Assembly (NCBI RefSeq): GCF_900111765.1
Contig: NZ_FOIB01000009.1
Span: forward strand, 186,001 to 250,000
From: Myxococcus fulvus
Lineage (GTDB): Bacteria; Myxococcota; Myxococcia; Myxococcales; Myxococcaceae
Reading direction: 5' to 3'
DNA: 64,000 bases
The position numbers were made by a program, and so were the translations under genes. Shown here one piece after another: positions 45,276-54,702 of the stretch. The notes below the pieces were generated by a model. The model saw nothing but the letters and a program-made list of their open reading frames with translations. It ran no database searches and was not told the origin of the DNA. Every line of letters begins with the position of its first letter. Positions within the stretch are counted from its first letter, which is position 1.

Positions 45276-46588
45276 CGCCAGGCGTACTCCGACGACAGCG
45301 CGCGAACCCCATCCGAGTGCAGCCACGGCCCAATCAAGTCCGAGCGCTCCACCCCCGCCGCCGTCAGCCGCAGCCCCGTGGCGTCCCTCCGCCCCAGGCC
45401 ATGCGCCTCTAGCTCCAGCAGCTCCGGGAAGTCCTCCAGCACCTCCGCGCCGAACCGCGCCCGGTACGCCGCCAGGTCCACCCCCTCCGCGAGCAGCGAC
45501 AACAGCATGAACCTGCGCCGCCGCTCGCCGTCGTCCAACCGGAAGCCGTACCCGACCTCCCCGAAGGACTCCGCCGTCCGCGCGCTGTACGACGCGATGA
45601 TGTTGCGCACCTCGCGCGAGCCCACCGCGTACTCGGACGAGTAATGCACCGCCCCCGTGTACGAGCGCGCCCCGCAGCCCAGCCCCACCATCCCGTCCTC
45701 CTGGCAGCGGTACACAGGCCCGCCCGCGTCCGGCGCGTGCTTCGCGCGGAACATGCGCATCGACACCTGCGTGTACCCCTGTGACAGGAGGAAGTCCCGG
45801 CCCGTGCGGTACAGCGACAGCCGCAGGTCATCCCACGCGCGCGCCTTCTTCCCCAGGAAGGTCAAGGGACGCACGTACAGGGGATACAGGTAGATCTCCT
45901 CGGGCGAGAAGCGCAGCGTCTCCCGCAGCGAGTACAGGAAGCTCTCCGGAGTCTGCCCCTCCATCCCGTAGATGAGGTCCAGGTTCAGCGTCGGGAAGCC
46001 CGTTGAGCGGATGAGGTCCAGCGCCGCCTCCACCTGCGCCGTCTTCTGCGGACGCTTCACCGCAGCCACCTCCGCCTCGATGAAGCTCTGCACGCCCATG
46101 CTCACCCGGTCCGTGCCCCGCTCACGCAGCACGCGCAGCTTCTGTGCGTCCACCGTCTCCGGCGACACCTCCACCGACACCGGGATGTTCCGAGGGTCCG
46201 CCCCCAGCACCTGCTCCGCCAGGTCGAACACCTTGTTCAGCCCCGCCACGTCCAGCAACGTCGGCGTGCCTCCGCCCAGCGCCAGCCTGGCGAAGCTCGC
46301 CCGGCCCAGCGCTTCCTTCACCCGCTGCGTCTCGCGCTCCAGCGCGCCCAGGTAGCCGTCCACCACGTCCTGCTTGGGGCCCGCCGCGGTGAACAGGTTG
46401 CAGAACCCGCAGCGCATCTCGCAGAACGGGACGTGGAAGTAGAGGAACAGCGCGTCGCGCCGCTCCTCGGCCCACACCGACTCCAACGAGAGGGGCGGCG
46501 TGAAGGGCCGATAGGCCGTCTTGTGCGGGTACCCATACAGGTACGCCACGTACGGCGACTCTCCCAACATCTGCTCCAGGCGCGTCAT
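45272..46588 (-). CDS. Radical SAM protein, STM4012 family (HemN-like)
   Basis: 438 aa; ATG 46588 chosen, GTG 46603 overlapping the upstream stop is an alternative. The motif C56-x3-C60-x2-C63 in FHVPFCEMRCGFC, preceded by LFLYFHVPF, is typical of the HemN/coproporphyrinogen-dehydrogenase-like group. SLALGGGTPT-like (ARLALGGGTPTLL) is the SAM GGT motif, and VSMGVQSF and LDLIYGMEGQTPES are family motifs. HemN-like relatives include heme chaperones and methyltransferases, so a true porphyrin role is not implied. It pairs with STM4011 through a 4-base overlap, suggesting that both act on one product. Confidence 0.9.
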   Translation of the reverse strand: MTRLEQMLGESPYVAYLYGYPHKTAYRPFTPPLSLESVWAEERRDALFLYFHVPFCEMRCGFCNLFTAAGPKQDVVDGYLGALERETQRVKEALGRASFARLALGGGTPTLLDVAGLNKVFDLAEQVLGADPRNIPVSVEVSPETVDAQKLRVLRERGTDRVSMGVQSFIEAEVAAVKRPQKTAQVEAALDLIRSTGFPTLNLDLIYGMEGQTPESFLYSLRETLRFSPEEIYLYPLYVRPLTFLGKKARAWDDLRLSLYRTGRDFLLSQGYTQVSMRMFRAKHAPDAGGPVYRCQEDGMVGLGCGARSYTGAVHYSSEYAVGSREVRNIIASYSARTAESFGEVGYGFRLDDGERRRRFMLLSLLAEGVDLAAYRARFGAEVLEDFPELLELEAHGLGRRDATGLRLTAAGVERSDLIGPWLHSDGVRALSSEYAWR

Positions 46589-46599
46589 GGTGCGGGCTC

Positions 46600-47394
46600 T
46601 CACGGCAGGGTGAACTCCGCGTAGGGCACCGTCCAGACGACGGGGTGACCCACGCGGTGACCGTTATAACCGTCCTCGCCGTACGCCGTGCCGTGGTCCG
46701 AACAGACGATGCAGAAAGCCGGCCCCCGCCGCCGCAACGCGGCGAACAGGGGTGGGAGCTGACTGTCCACGTATTCCAGGGCTGCCGCGTGGGTCTCCCG
46801 CGAGTCCTCGCTGGCGCCCGGCAGGTAATGACGGTTGGGCTGGTGGAGCGCGGAGATGTTGATGAACAGGAAGACTCGCTGTGCCCTGGGGAGGGCGTCC
46901 AGGCGACGGACCGCCAGGGCCACCTGGTGCTCGGTCGAGCGGGGCTCACGCACCCCCAGCTCCGGCGCCCAGTGGCTCTCCGCGAACAGGCCCGGCAACA
47001 CGTTGCCCAGCGGGTTCAACTTGTTGAAGAAGCCCACGCCGCCGATGCACACCGTGTGGTAGCCGCGCCCCGCGAGGCCCGTCACCAGGTCCGGCGCGTC
47101 GAGCACGCACGTCCCCTGCCCCGTCGTCTCGCTGCCCTCGAAGCGCATGGCGAACAAGCGCGGGTGGCGACCCGGACGCGCGGGGGTGGGCAGGAAGCCG
47201 GCGAAGAAGGCGTGGTGCGCGGCGTAGGTGAAGCTCGCGGGCGAGTGCCGCTCCTCCCACTGTCCTCCTGGCAGGAGCGCGGCCAGGTTCGGGAGGCGCC
47301 CCGAGGCGGCCAGCTGGGTGGCCACGTCGTGGCGCAAGGTGTCCAGCGTGAGGAAGAGCAGGTCGTGCGAGCCGACCACCTGGTTCATGTCCAT
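46600..47394 (-). CDS. STM4013/SEN3800-family hydrolase (alkaline-phosphatase-superfamily-like)
   Basis: 264 aa; ATG 47394 (or 47388, in an ATGA overlap with the HAD gene). HDLLFLTLDTLRHDVA is the N-terminal metal-binding strand of sulfatase/phosphopentomutase-like enzymes, and FCIVCSDHGTAYGEDGYNGHRVGH carries the late Asp-His and His ligands, written here in two parts: CSDHGTAYGED and GYNGHRVGH. A Thr/Ser nucleophile (SPASFTYAAHHAFF) is plausible. It probably cleaves or transfers a phosphoryl or related group. It is embedded between the HAD hydrolase and STM4012 with overlaps or short gaps, so it belongs to the same pathway. Confidence 0.87.
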   Translation of the reverse strand: MDMNQVVGSHDLLFLTLDTLRHDVATQLAASGRLPNLAALLPGGQWEERHSPASFTYAAHHAFFAGFLPTPARPGRHPRLFAMRFEGSETTGQGTCVLDAPDLVTGLAGRGYHTVCIGGVGFFNKLNPLGNVLPGLFAESHWAPELGVREPRSTEHQVALAVRRLDALPRAQRVFLFINISALHQPNRHYLPGASEDSRETHAAALEYVDSQLPPLFAALRRRGPAFCIVCSDHGTAYGEDGYNGHRVGHPVVWTVPYAEFTLP

Positions 47395-48140
47395 GTCGAG
47401 AGCACCCGCTCGAGGTCCTGCACGGCCGTGGAGACGCGCTCCACGGTGAAGTCGGGAGGAGGCAGCGACGCGGGCCACTCGCGCCCGTGCGACACCCAGC
47501 ACGTGGTGATGCCCAACCGTCCCGCGCCGACGATGTCGCGCACCGGGTCGTCGCCCACGTGGAGCACCTCCGAGGGCGCGCGGTTCACGTGCTTCAGCGC
47601 CGCCTGGAAGATGGCCGGGTCGGGCTTCTCCACGCCCACCTCGCTGGAGAAGAACCCCTGCGGCACGCAGTGGTAGAGCCCGGCGTGGAGCAGCTTCATG
47701 CGCTGCGTGTCCGCCGCGCCGTTGGACACCACCACCACGGGCTGACGGCCCGCCCGCGCGGCGACCCACGCCACCAGCGCCGGGTCCGACGTCACCTGCC
47801 GCGCCAGCCCGACGTGGAACTCCGCGCGCAGCGCCTTCTCGGAGAGCCCCACCGGGAAGCGCTCGAGCAGGTCCTGGAAGAACGCCTGCCTGTCGCGCCC
47901 GCCCCGCTCGTCGAGCACGCGCAAGGTGGCCAGGTCCTCGGCGCGACGGTGCGCGGGGAAGACGTCCGGGAAGCGCGCCATGAAGAGCTCGAAGTAGCGC
48001 GTGAAGGCGCCCCCCCGGTCGATCAACGTGTCGTCGACGTCGAAGAAGAGCGCCTTCGGACGCACCGGGCCGTACTTCCCGAAGGCCCGGGGCTTGTCCA
48101 TCCAGCGCTTGTCGGCGTACTGCCCACCCTTCTTTCGCAT
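47385..48140 (-). CDS. HAD-superfamily hydrolase
   Basis: 251 aa; ATG 48140 with GGGAGGG 5 bases upstream. HAD motifs: ALFFDVDDTLI (nucleophile Asp and DxD), VVVVSNGAADTQ (motif II Ser), VGVEKPDPAIF (motif III Lys) and VLHVGDDPVRDIVGA (motif IV). A C1-type helical cap (about 45-110) is present, like phosphoglycolate phosphatase relatives. It overlaps the STM4013 gene by 10 bases, so it is likely part of the same unit, though it is not in the Salmonella set. Substrate is probably a small phosphorylated molecule. Confidence 0.9.
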   Translation of the reverse strand: MRKKGGQYADKRWMDKPRAFGKYGPVRPKALFFDVDDTLIDRGGAFTRYFELFMARFPDVFPAHRRAEDLATLRVLDERGGRDRQAFFQDLLERFPVGLSEKALRAEFHVGLARQVTSDPALVAWVAARAGRQPVVVVSNGAADTQRMKLLHAGLYHCVPQGFFSSEVGVEKPDPAIFQAALKHVNRAPSEVLHVGDDPVRDIVGAGRLGITTCWVSHGREWPASLPPPDFTVERVSTAVQDLERVLSTWT

Positions 48141-48182
48141 CGCACCCTCCCGTGCCTCACGGCGCGGGTGAAGTCCAGCGGC

Positions 48183-49328
48183 TCAGCTCGCGGGCGTCGA
48201 TGAGCGGTCGTACGCCCGCAGCGCCTCGACGACCTCCTCGCGCGAGTCGGTGAGGAGCAGGTGCCGCGCGTACTCGTGCCCCTGCGCGAGCTGCGCCAGC
48301 AGCGGGTACACCGGGCGGGTGCGCGTCCAGAACTCCCGGCCCAGGAAGATCATCGGGCTGATGACGCCCACGCTGTTGTAGTGGTTCTGGCAGGCGTCCT
48401 GGAAGACCTCCTGGATGGTGCCGGCGCTGCCGGGCGCGTACACGATGCCGCCCTTGGCGATGGTGAGCAGGCCGTCCTCGCGCACGCTGTTGGCGAAGTA
48501 CTTGGCGATGTGCGTGGCGAAGGGGTTGGGCGGCTCGTGGCCGTAGTGCCACGTGGGGATGCCCAGGCTGGAGCAGGCGAAGACGTCCCTGGGTCCGAGG
48601 GGGAACGCGCCGCGCACCTCGAAGGCCCGCGCCAGCCACTCGCGGTCCGTATAGCTGGGGGCCTTGGCGAGCATCGCGAGCGCCACGTCGAGCTCCGCCT
48701 CCGTGCGCGTGGCGAACCAGGCGCCCACGTGCGTGGCCTCCATCGCGCCAGGGCCGCCGCCGCTGACCAGGAAGAACCCCGCGCGCGTCAGCTCGCGCGA
48801 CAGCGTGGCCACCTCGCGATAGTCGGGCATGCCGCGCTTCATGGAGTGTCCGCCCATGATGGCCACCACCTTCCGCGGCGGCCCCTCCCGCAGGAGCAGG
48901 CCCTCCATCGCGTTCGTCACCGCGTGGTCATGCAGGCGCTGCGCGAGCGTCTCCAGCAGCGTCGGCGGCGTGCCTCGGCCGTGGGATTCCCAGTGGCGAT
49001 AGATGCGCGCGTCGAGCGTGTCCTCGTACGTCTCCGGGCGCGTCGGGTCGAACCCCGCGTACAGCTCCTCGGGGGTGTAGAGGGTGCCCCGGTACGGCTG
49101 ATAGGGCACCCCGGAGATGGGCGGGAAGACGAGCGCGCCGTGGGCGAGCGCCGCCTGGAGCGCGTCCTTCTCCAACTCGCAGCCCAGGAACACGGTGCCC
49201 GCCAGCGGCAGCGTGCTCAGCTCGCGCGTGTAGCGCCTCAGGTCCAACCCCTGGATGACGACGTTGGCGAGGCTGTGTCCCTCGCGAAGGTGCCGCTCGA
49301 AGGCCTCGGGTGTCTCTAGCTCGATCAC
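48183..49328 (-). CDS. LOG-family-like protein (nucleotide 5'-monophosphate nucleosidase fold)
   Basis: 381 aa. The only usable start before the coding core is GTG 49328; upstream codons in frame contain no start and look non-coding. The Rossmann core shows VAIMGGHSMKRGMPDYREV, FFLVSGGGPGAMEATHVGAWFA and the LOG signature PGSAGTIQEVF (consensus PGGxGTxxE with Ser for Gly). LOG proteins release cytokinin-like bases or act as nucleotide hydrolases. The first 130 residues (HSLANVVIQGLDLRRYTRELS, then GTVFLGCELEKDAL) form an extra domain that also looks Rossmann-like, so the protein is larger than the usual 200 aa. It is cytosolic. Confidence 0.82.
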   Translation of the reverse strand: MIELETPEAFERHLREGHSLANVVIQGLDLRRYTRELSTLPLAGTVFLGCELEKDALQAALAHGALVFPPISGVPYQPYRGTLYTPEELYAGFDPTRPETYEDTLDARIYRHWESHGRGTPPTLLETLAQRLHDHAVTNAMEGLLLREGPPRKVVAIMGGHSMKRGMPDYREVATLSRELTRAGFFLVSGGGPGAMEATHVGAWFATRTEAELDVALAMLAKAPSYTDREWLARAFEVRGAFPLGPRDVFACSSLGIPTWHYGHEPPNPFATHIAKYFANSVREDGLLTIAKGGIVYAPGSAGTIQEVFQDACQNHYNSVGVISPMIFLGREFWTRTRPVYPLLAQLAQGHEYARHLLLTDSREEVVEALRAYDRSSTPAS

Positions 49329-49365
49329 CCCGGGAGGATTCCATGCCTCGCGGCCATCTTGAAGG

Positions 49366-50325
49366 CTAGAAGAGGACCACCATGGTGCCCTGGGGCATCC
49401 GCTCGTACAGCCTGGTGATGTCCCCCGGGTGGAACACGACGCAGCCCCAGGACAGCCGCCCTCCGCTCTGTTCCAGGGACCACTCGCCCGACCAGCCGTG
49501 GAAGCCGATGCCGCTGCCCAGCCGGGTGCTCGCGTCCGTCGCCTCGCGCGCCGTCCACGCACGGGCAATCTTCTCGCGCGTCTTCTCCGTGAGCCAACCG
49601 CGCTTGACGCCCCGGCTCGCGTCCCACGGGTTCGGGTAGTTCACCCGCAGCCAGTGGCCGCCGTAGTAGGCCGAGTACGGCCCGGTGATGTTCCCGCGCA
49701 CCGTCTGCACGATGAAGTACATGCCCACGGGCGTGCGGTTGTCGCCCCGCTCCTGCTTGGGTCCCTCGCCCTGGCCGAAGCCCACCTCCACCCTCGCCCG
49801 CTCGACACCTCGCTCGTACAGCCGGAGCTCGTTGCGCGCGTGCGAGATGAGCACCAGCACCGGCTCCTCCAAGGGCTGCGGCAGACGAGCCCGCTCCCGG
49901 GTGAAGCGCCGGGCCTCCGCCGGAGACAGCTCGCGGTCCGTGTGCAGCACCCCTGAGGCCCCCGCCCCCACGCGCCCGAGCACCTGTCCGCGCGACACCC
50001 CGTCTCCGGGACGGAGCGTCACCGACGCCAGTCCCGAATACACGGCGCGTACGCGCTGGAGCTCATGGTTCTCGTGATGCAGATGTTCCAGGGTGACACT
50101 TTCTCCCGTGGCCTCCACCACGCGGCCTCGCGCCAGGGAGCGCACCTCGGCGCCGGGCTTCGCGCCGCCCAGGTCCGTCCACGCGTCGAACCCATCCGCG
50201 GGAGCGTGGGCCGGACGCAGCCAGGCCTCGAAGACATCCGGTTCCTCTGCGAGCGCGCCCGGGGAGACCAGGGCCACCACGAGGCACGACCACAGCCAGC
50301 CATGACGGAGGAGGAATCGAGGCAC
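49366..50325 (-). CDS. L,D-transpeptidase (YkuD domain) with N-terminal beta domain
   Basis: 319 aa from GTG 50325 (AGGA upstream); TTG 50364, with AGGAAGGGG upstream, is an alternative. Signal peptide: LRHGWLWSCLVVALVSPGALA, then mature AEEPDV (written here in parts). Residues 45-140 look like a barrel-sandwich or LysM-type beta domain (SVTLRPGDGVSRGQVLGRVG). The YkuD domain from 150 on has LVLISHARNELRLYERG, YFIVQTVRG and the catalytic motif HGWSGEWSLEQ followed by RLSWGCVVF, with Cys295. It crosslinks or hydrolyses peptidoglycan stem peptides in the periplasm. It is followed by the LOG-like gene 38 bp downstream on the same strand. Confidence 0.88.
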   Translation of the reverse strand: MPRFLLRHGWLWSCLVVALVSPGALAEEPDVFEAWLRPAHAPADGFDAWTDLGGAKPGAEVRSLARGRVVEATGESVTLEHLHHENHELQRVRAVYSGLASVTLRPGDGVSRGQVLGRVGAGASGVLHTDRELSPAEARRFTRERARLPQPLEEPVLVLISHARNELRLYERGVERARVEVGFGQGEGPKQERGDNRTPVGMYFIVQTVRGNITGPYSAYYGGHWLRVNYPNPWDASRGVKRGWLTEKTREKIARAWTAREATDASTRLGSGIGFHGWSGEWSLEQSGGRLSWGCVVFHPGDITRLYERMPQGTMVVLF

Positions 50326-50372
50326 GTGTCCTGGACACTCGGGCCCCGCCGACGGTTCCGTCAACCCCTTCC

Positions 50373-52625
50373 TCAGCGCCGGGCCTCCAGGGCGCGCAAG
50401 GCCGCCTGGGCCTGGAGCAGCTCCGGGTGGGCATTGGCCGCGGCGGCGTCCTGCGCGGCCAGCCGCAACTGTCGCGCGGCCTCCTCGCGCTCCCCCAGCC
50501 GCAGGTGGGCGCGCCCCAGGGCGCAGCGCAGGAGCGACTTCAGCTTCCGGTCCCCCAGCATCCCCGCGAGCTGGAGTCCCCGGACGGCGTCCTCCTTCGC
50601 CAGCTCCGGCGCGTCCGCCTGGCTGTGCAGGAGCGCGAGACCATGGTGCGTGTACGCCATGCCGCCCCGGTCCCCCGTGCGCGCCTTCGAGTCCAGCGCG
50701 AGCTGGAAGTAGTGCACCGCGCGCTCACGGTCCCCCGAGCGTGCGTAGGCATCCCCCAGGTTGAACAGCGCCGTGGAGTGCTCCCACGTGTCCCCCGCGC
50801 GCTCCGTCCAGCGCAGCACCGCCGCGTACTCCACCGTGGCCTGCTCCGGACGCCCCTGTCGCATCAGCAGCATCCCCATGGCGCGGTGCAGGGACGCCTC
50901 CGCGCTCGCCCGGCCCACGCCGTCCCGCCCCGACACCTGGAGCAGTCGAGCACGCGCGCTCCCCAGCCTCGCCTCCGCTTCGGTGAAGCGGCCCAGCCAG
51001 CACAGCGCGAGCGAGGACAGCGCGTCCAACGAAGCGGCGGCGACGAGCGCCTCCTCGGATGACTCCTCCACGACGCCCACCTCGCCCAGCGCCACCACCT
51101 CCTCGTGGCGCTCCAGCGACAACACCACCGAGACCAGCTTGCTCAAGCACTGCAGCCGCCCGGCCGTCCCCCGGCGTCCTCCCACCTCGTCGAGGGACAG
51201 GGCGATGCGCCACGCGGACTCCGCCTCCACCCGCTCCCCCGCCAGCCGGTGGGCATCCCCCATCCGCTCCCACAACACCCGCCCCCACTGACACGCGGAC
51301 TCCAACGACAACCGCGAGGACACCTCCAGCGCGAAGCGGTACACCTTCAGCGCCGCGGCCGGCTCCATCGCGGCCAGGTTCCACCCCGCGACCTCCAACA
51401 GGTGCGGCAGCGCGCGCTCCGGCCGCTTCGCCCCCAGCCAGTGACGTGCCACCTCCGCGCACGCGCGCCGACGCGTCTCCTCGGAGAGCGCCTCGTAGGC
51501 CTCCGCCACGCGCGCGTGCAAGGCCACCCGCTCCGCGTCCGACCACGTCGCCTCGAGCCCCGGCGCCCGCGTCGCGCTCGCGTAGCGACCTCCCGAGACG
51601 GGCGTGAGCCACCCACCCGACTCCAACCCCGCGAGCGACGCGAAGCCCCCCACGAGCGCGCCCAGCACCGCTCGGGGGAAACACGGCCCCAGCACCGCGC
51701 CCACCCGCAGCGCCTCGCGCCGCGAGTCCGACAGCGCCTGGAACCGGGCCGACACCACCTCCTCCGCCGTGGCGGGCAACGGCTCCAGCGGTGACTCCTC
51801 GTGGAGCGCGAGCGCCTGCAACAGCTTGCGCGGATGGCCCGCGCCCACGCGCAGCAAGGCCTCCCGGGGCAATCCGGGAGGCAGGCGCGTGGAGACCAGC
51901 GTGGCGGCCTCGCTCGCGCTCAACGCTCCCACCTCGAGCACCTCGGCAGGGGGCGGCACGGACGCCGCCGTGCGCTCCAGCACGAGCACCAGCACCGGGG
52001 CATGCGCCAGCCGCGTCACCAGCACCTCGAGCATCGCCCGGCTGAGGCCATCCGCGTGCTGCCAGTCCTCCAGGACGAGGACGCGCGGAGTCCTGTGCGG
52101 CAGCAGCGCATGGCAGAGCGCGTCGAGCAGCGCGATGCTCTCGGCGGAGAGGCTCGCGGGGACGCCTCGCCACTCCCGTCCCTCCAGCCACCGCGCCACC
52201 CGCTCCGCCTCCGCGCTCGACATGCGCCCCACGCCCGCCACCGGCCGCAGCGAGCGCGTGGCCTCCAGCAGGTCCAGCAGCGGCCCCGCTGGAGTCCCCG
52301 GATGGGCCAGCCCGCTGCCCTCCCAGATGTCGAAGCGGTGCGCGGCCAGCGACTCCACCAGCGCGTCCTTCAGCCGCGACTTGCCGATGCCCTCCTCTCC
52401 CACCAACCAGATGGCCCGCCCCAGCCCCCGGCGCGCCTCCTCGGCGCACCACTTCAGCCGCTCCAGGTGCGCCACCCGCCCCACGAGCGGCGGCTGACAG
52501 GAGGCGAGCCCCCAGCGGCGCACCCCACCCGCCAGGGGCGCGAGCAGCAGCGCGCGCGGGCACGTGGAGAGACCCGGGGAAAGTCGTGTCCCACAGGCCA
52601 GGCACACGCCCGACGACGCGGTCAT
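50373..52625 (-). CDS. AAA-type ATPase with TPR repeats (STAND/MalT-like)
   Basis: 750 aa; ATG 52625 has GGAGG 5 bases upstream. A cysteine-rich N-terminus (C8, C11, C22) may bind a metal. Walker A GEEGIGKSRL is at 76-85, and VLVLEDWQHADGLSR is Walker B in the NACHT/MalT-like style. A winged-helix-like region and then about 350 residues of TPR repeats follow (LCWLGRFTEAEARL, ALFNLGDAYARSGDRERAV, LGRAHLRLGEREEAARQL). No DNA-binding or enzymatic effector domain is visible, so it may be a signalling platform. It lies 47 bp upstream of the L,D-transpeptidase gene. Confidence 0.82.
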   Translation of the reverse strand: MTASSGVCLACGTRLSPGLSTCPRALLLAPLAGGVRRWGLASCQPPLVGRVAHLERLKWCAEEARRGLGRAIWLVGEEGIGKSRLKDALVESLAAHRFDIWEGSGLAHPGTPAGPLLDLLEATRSLRPVAGVGRMSSAEAERVARWLEGREWRGVPASLSAESIALLDALCHALLPHRTPRVLVLEDWQHADGLSRAMLEVLVTRLAHAPVLVLVLERTAASVPPPAEVLEVGALSASEAATLVSTRLPPGLPREALLRVGAGHPRKLLQALALHEESPLEPLPATAEEVVSARFQALSDSRREALRVGAVLGPCFPRAVLGALVGGFASLAGLESGGWLTPVSGGRYASATRAPGLEATWSDAERVALHARVAEAYEALSEETRRRACAEVARHWLGAKRPERALPHLLEVAGWNLAAMEPAAALKVYRFALEVSSRLSLESACQWGRVLWERMGDAHRLAGERVEAESAWRIALSLDEVGGRRGTAGRLQCLSKLVSVVLSLERHEEVVALGEVGVVEESSEEALVAAASLDALSSLALCWLGRFTEAEARLGSARARLLQVSGRDGVGRASAEASLHRAMGMLLMRQGRPEQATVEYAAVLRWTERAGDTWEHSTALFNLGDAYARSGDRERAVHYFQLALDSKARTGDRGGMAYTHHGLALLHSQADAPELAKEDAVRGLQLAGMLGDRKLKSLLRCALGRAHLRLGEREEAARQLRLAAQDAAAANAHPELLQAQAALRALEARR

Positions 52626-53059
52626 GAGCACCTCCAGAGCCCGAACCTCTAACGCCCCGGGCCCTTCAGGCGCCTCGCGCCCGGGGGCTGTGCGTCTGTA
52701 TCGAATCCGCCTGTAGACCTGCCCTCCAGGCCACCGCACGCACGCACGCCCCCGCTGGATGTATGCCCATGCCTTCACGGCCTGGGTGGGCTCGCCACCA
52801 ATGCCAGACATTTCCAGCACCATCGCCCAAGCACACACCCCGAGTATGCGCGCTGCGTTTCCTGCCCAGCAGGCAGGCTGGACGAGAACTGTTGAATACG
52901 AAATAAAATGAGGCGATGGTTGTCCTCCGCTGCAACGCGGCGAACCCCCGCCGTGACCTTGGAGAAGCCCCGCAACTGAAATCAATCGTCGGCCCGTCGT
53001 GAGACGTCGCCGGACACACTCCCCGTCTGTCTGTTTTTGAAACCCCCAGAGGTTCCCAC
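52626..53059. other. Intergenic region between divergent genes
   Basis: 434 bp that must hold promoters of the ATPase gene (minus) and the polysaccharide-lyase gene (plus). An AT-rich patch near 52890-52912 (GTTGAATACGAAATAAAATG) is the best candidate promoter area. I find no gene, repeat or strong hairpin. Confidence 0.4.
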
Positions 53060-54304
53060 ATGAAGCAGTCTCTTCTGCTGGCCGGCGCGTTGCTCGGCCT
53101 TGGCGCCACCGCGTGCGGTCCCCAGGACTACAATGAGCTGGGTGAGGCCCCCTCCGGCGCGGAGGCCACCGCGTTCGCGACGTCCGCCGCCGCCCTGACC
53201 GCCTCCAACTGCACGCAGCTCACGGCCACCTCCGTCATCGCCAAGGGCAATGACGGCAACGTGCCGGCCAACACGATGGATGACCGGATGGACACGCGCT
53301 GGAGCATGCTCGGCAAGGGCGCGTGGATCGACTACGACCTGGGCTCGGTCAAGTCGGTCTCCGGCGTCACGGTGGCGTGGCACGAGGGCAACACGCGCGC
53401 CAACACCTTCACCGTGTCGGTTTCGCCGGATGGCTACACGTACACGCAGGTCTACAGCGGCACGAGCGCGCTGCAGACCGCCGCGCAGACGTACTCCTTC
53501 GGCACCACGTCGGCGCGCCGGGTGCGCATCACCGTCATGGGCAACACCGTGAACGACTGGGCGTCCATCGCGGAGGCCCGCGCCTGCGGCAGCACCGTGA
53601 CGTCCCCGCCTCCGCCCACCGGCAGCAGCGTGGTGTGGGTGGGTGACTTCGAGACGGGAGACCGCACCCAGTGGACGCGCGCGCAGATGGTGAGCTCGGA
53701 CCGGCTGGCGCTGGTGTCCTCGCCCAAGCGACAGGGCGGCTACGCGCTGAAGGCCACGGTGAAGAAGGGCGATGACCCCATCAACTCCAGCGGCAACCGC
53801 AACGAGCTGGTGCGCATGACGAAGGAGCCGTCCGGCTCCGAGTACTACTACCGCTGGAGCACGATGTTCGACTCCACGTTCCCCAACGTGAACACGTGGC
53901 AGTTGTTCACCCAGTGGCACCAGGAGAGCGACACGGTGGGCGGCTCGCCGCCGGTGGAGTTCTACGTCTACGGCAACGAGGTCCGGCTGAACATCGGCGG
54001 AAACCCGGGCACCATCGTCTGGCGGGCGCCGCTGGTGCGCGCCAGGTGGATGGACTTCATCTTCCACGTGCGCTGGTCGGCGGACGCGAAGGTGGGCTTC
54101 GTGGAGCTGTACGTGGACGGCAAGCTGGTGCTGCCCAAGCGCTACATCGCGACGCAGTACAAGGGGCAGGTGAACTACCTGAAGATCGGCCTGTACCGGA
54201 ACGACACCATCTCCCCCACCGGCATCGTCTACCACGACGGCTGGACGATGGCCCGGAAGCTCGAGGACGTGCTGAGCCCCACGGCCATCCTCAAGGCGCC
54301 GTAG
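53060..54304 (+). CDS. Discoidin (F5/8 type C)-polysaccharide lyase lipoprotein
   Basis: 414 aa with lipoprotein signal (LLGLGATACG). Residues 45-180 form a discoidin/CBM32-like beta sandwich (MDTRWSMLGKGAWIDYDLG, then SVSGVTVAWHEGNTRA, and a final VRITVMGNTVNDWASI). Residues 190-414 look like a heparin-lyase-I/PL7- or PL20-like jelly roll (WVGDFETGDRTQWTRAQ, SGNRNELVRM, YYYRWSTMFDSTF, WQLFTQWHQE, YLKIGLYRND). Such enzymes cleave uronic-acid polysaccharides by beta-elimination; alginate, glucuronan or heparin-type glycans are possible. Surface anchored, probably for degrading prey or environmental polymers. Confidence 0.83.
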   Translation: MKQSLLLAGALLGLGATACGPQDYNELGEAPSGAEATAFATSAAALTASNCTQLTATSVIAKGNDGNVPANTMDDRMDTRWSMLGKGAWIDYDLGSVKSVSGVTVAWHEGNTRANTFTVSVSPDGYTYTQVYSGTSALQTAAQTYSFGTTSARRVRITVMGNTVNDWASIAEARACGSTVTSPPPPTGSSVVWVGDFETGDRTQWTRAQMVSSDRLALVSSPKRQGGYALKATVKKGDDPINSSGNRNELVRMTKEPSGSEYYYRWSTMFDSTFPNVNTWQLFTQWHQESDTVGGSPPVEFYVYGNEVRLNIGGNPGTIVWRAPLVRARWMDFIFHVRWSADAKVGFVELYVDGKLVLPKRYIATQYKGQVNYLKIGLYRNDTISPTGIVYHDGWTMARKLEDVLSPTAILKAP

Positions 54305-54384
54305 TCCGGCGACGGCTGTACGGTTTCAACCTCCGGGTCCTGGTCGCGTCCCCACGCGGCCCGGGCCCGGAGTAGTTTCGGGGC

Positions 54385-54702
54385 ATGCCCAACAGCCTGC
54401 GGGTCGTCCATGTCCACGTCCACGTGAAGCCCGAGCACGTGGATGCCTTCCGGGAAGCCACCCTGGCCAACGCGCGCGAGAGCGTGAAGGAGCCGGGGGT
54501 GGCGCGCTTCGATGTCATCCAGGACAGCGAGGACGCCACGCGCTTCGTGCTCGTGGAGGTGTACCGGAGCGCCGAGGCGCCGGCCGCGCACAAGGACACG
54601 GCGCACTACCTGCGCTGGCGCGACACGGTGGCGCCGATGATGGCGGAGCCGCGCACCAGCCGGAAGTACGTCAACGTCTTCCCCGAGGACGCCGGGTGGT
54701 GA
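54385..54702 (+). CDS. Antibiotic-biosynthesis-monooxygenase (ABM)-domain protein
   Basis: 105 aa ferredoxin-like dimeric alpha/beta barrel: [22 protein letters not shown], then [27 protein letters not shown] (in two strands), then [13 protein letters not shown]. The His-rich first strand is usual for the YgiN/LsrG group, which includes quinol monooxygenases and autoinducer-degrading isomerases. The stop overlaps the next start (GTGA or GTG two codons earlier), so translation is coupled with the iron-type dehydrogenase. In this setting it may oxidise an aromatic (hydro)quinone. Confidence 0.85.
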   Translation: MPNSLRVVHVHVHVKPEHVDAFREATLANARESVKEPGVARFDVIQDSEDATRFVLVEVYRSAEAPAAHKDTAHYLRWRDTVAPMMAEPRTSRKYVNVFPEDAGW

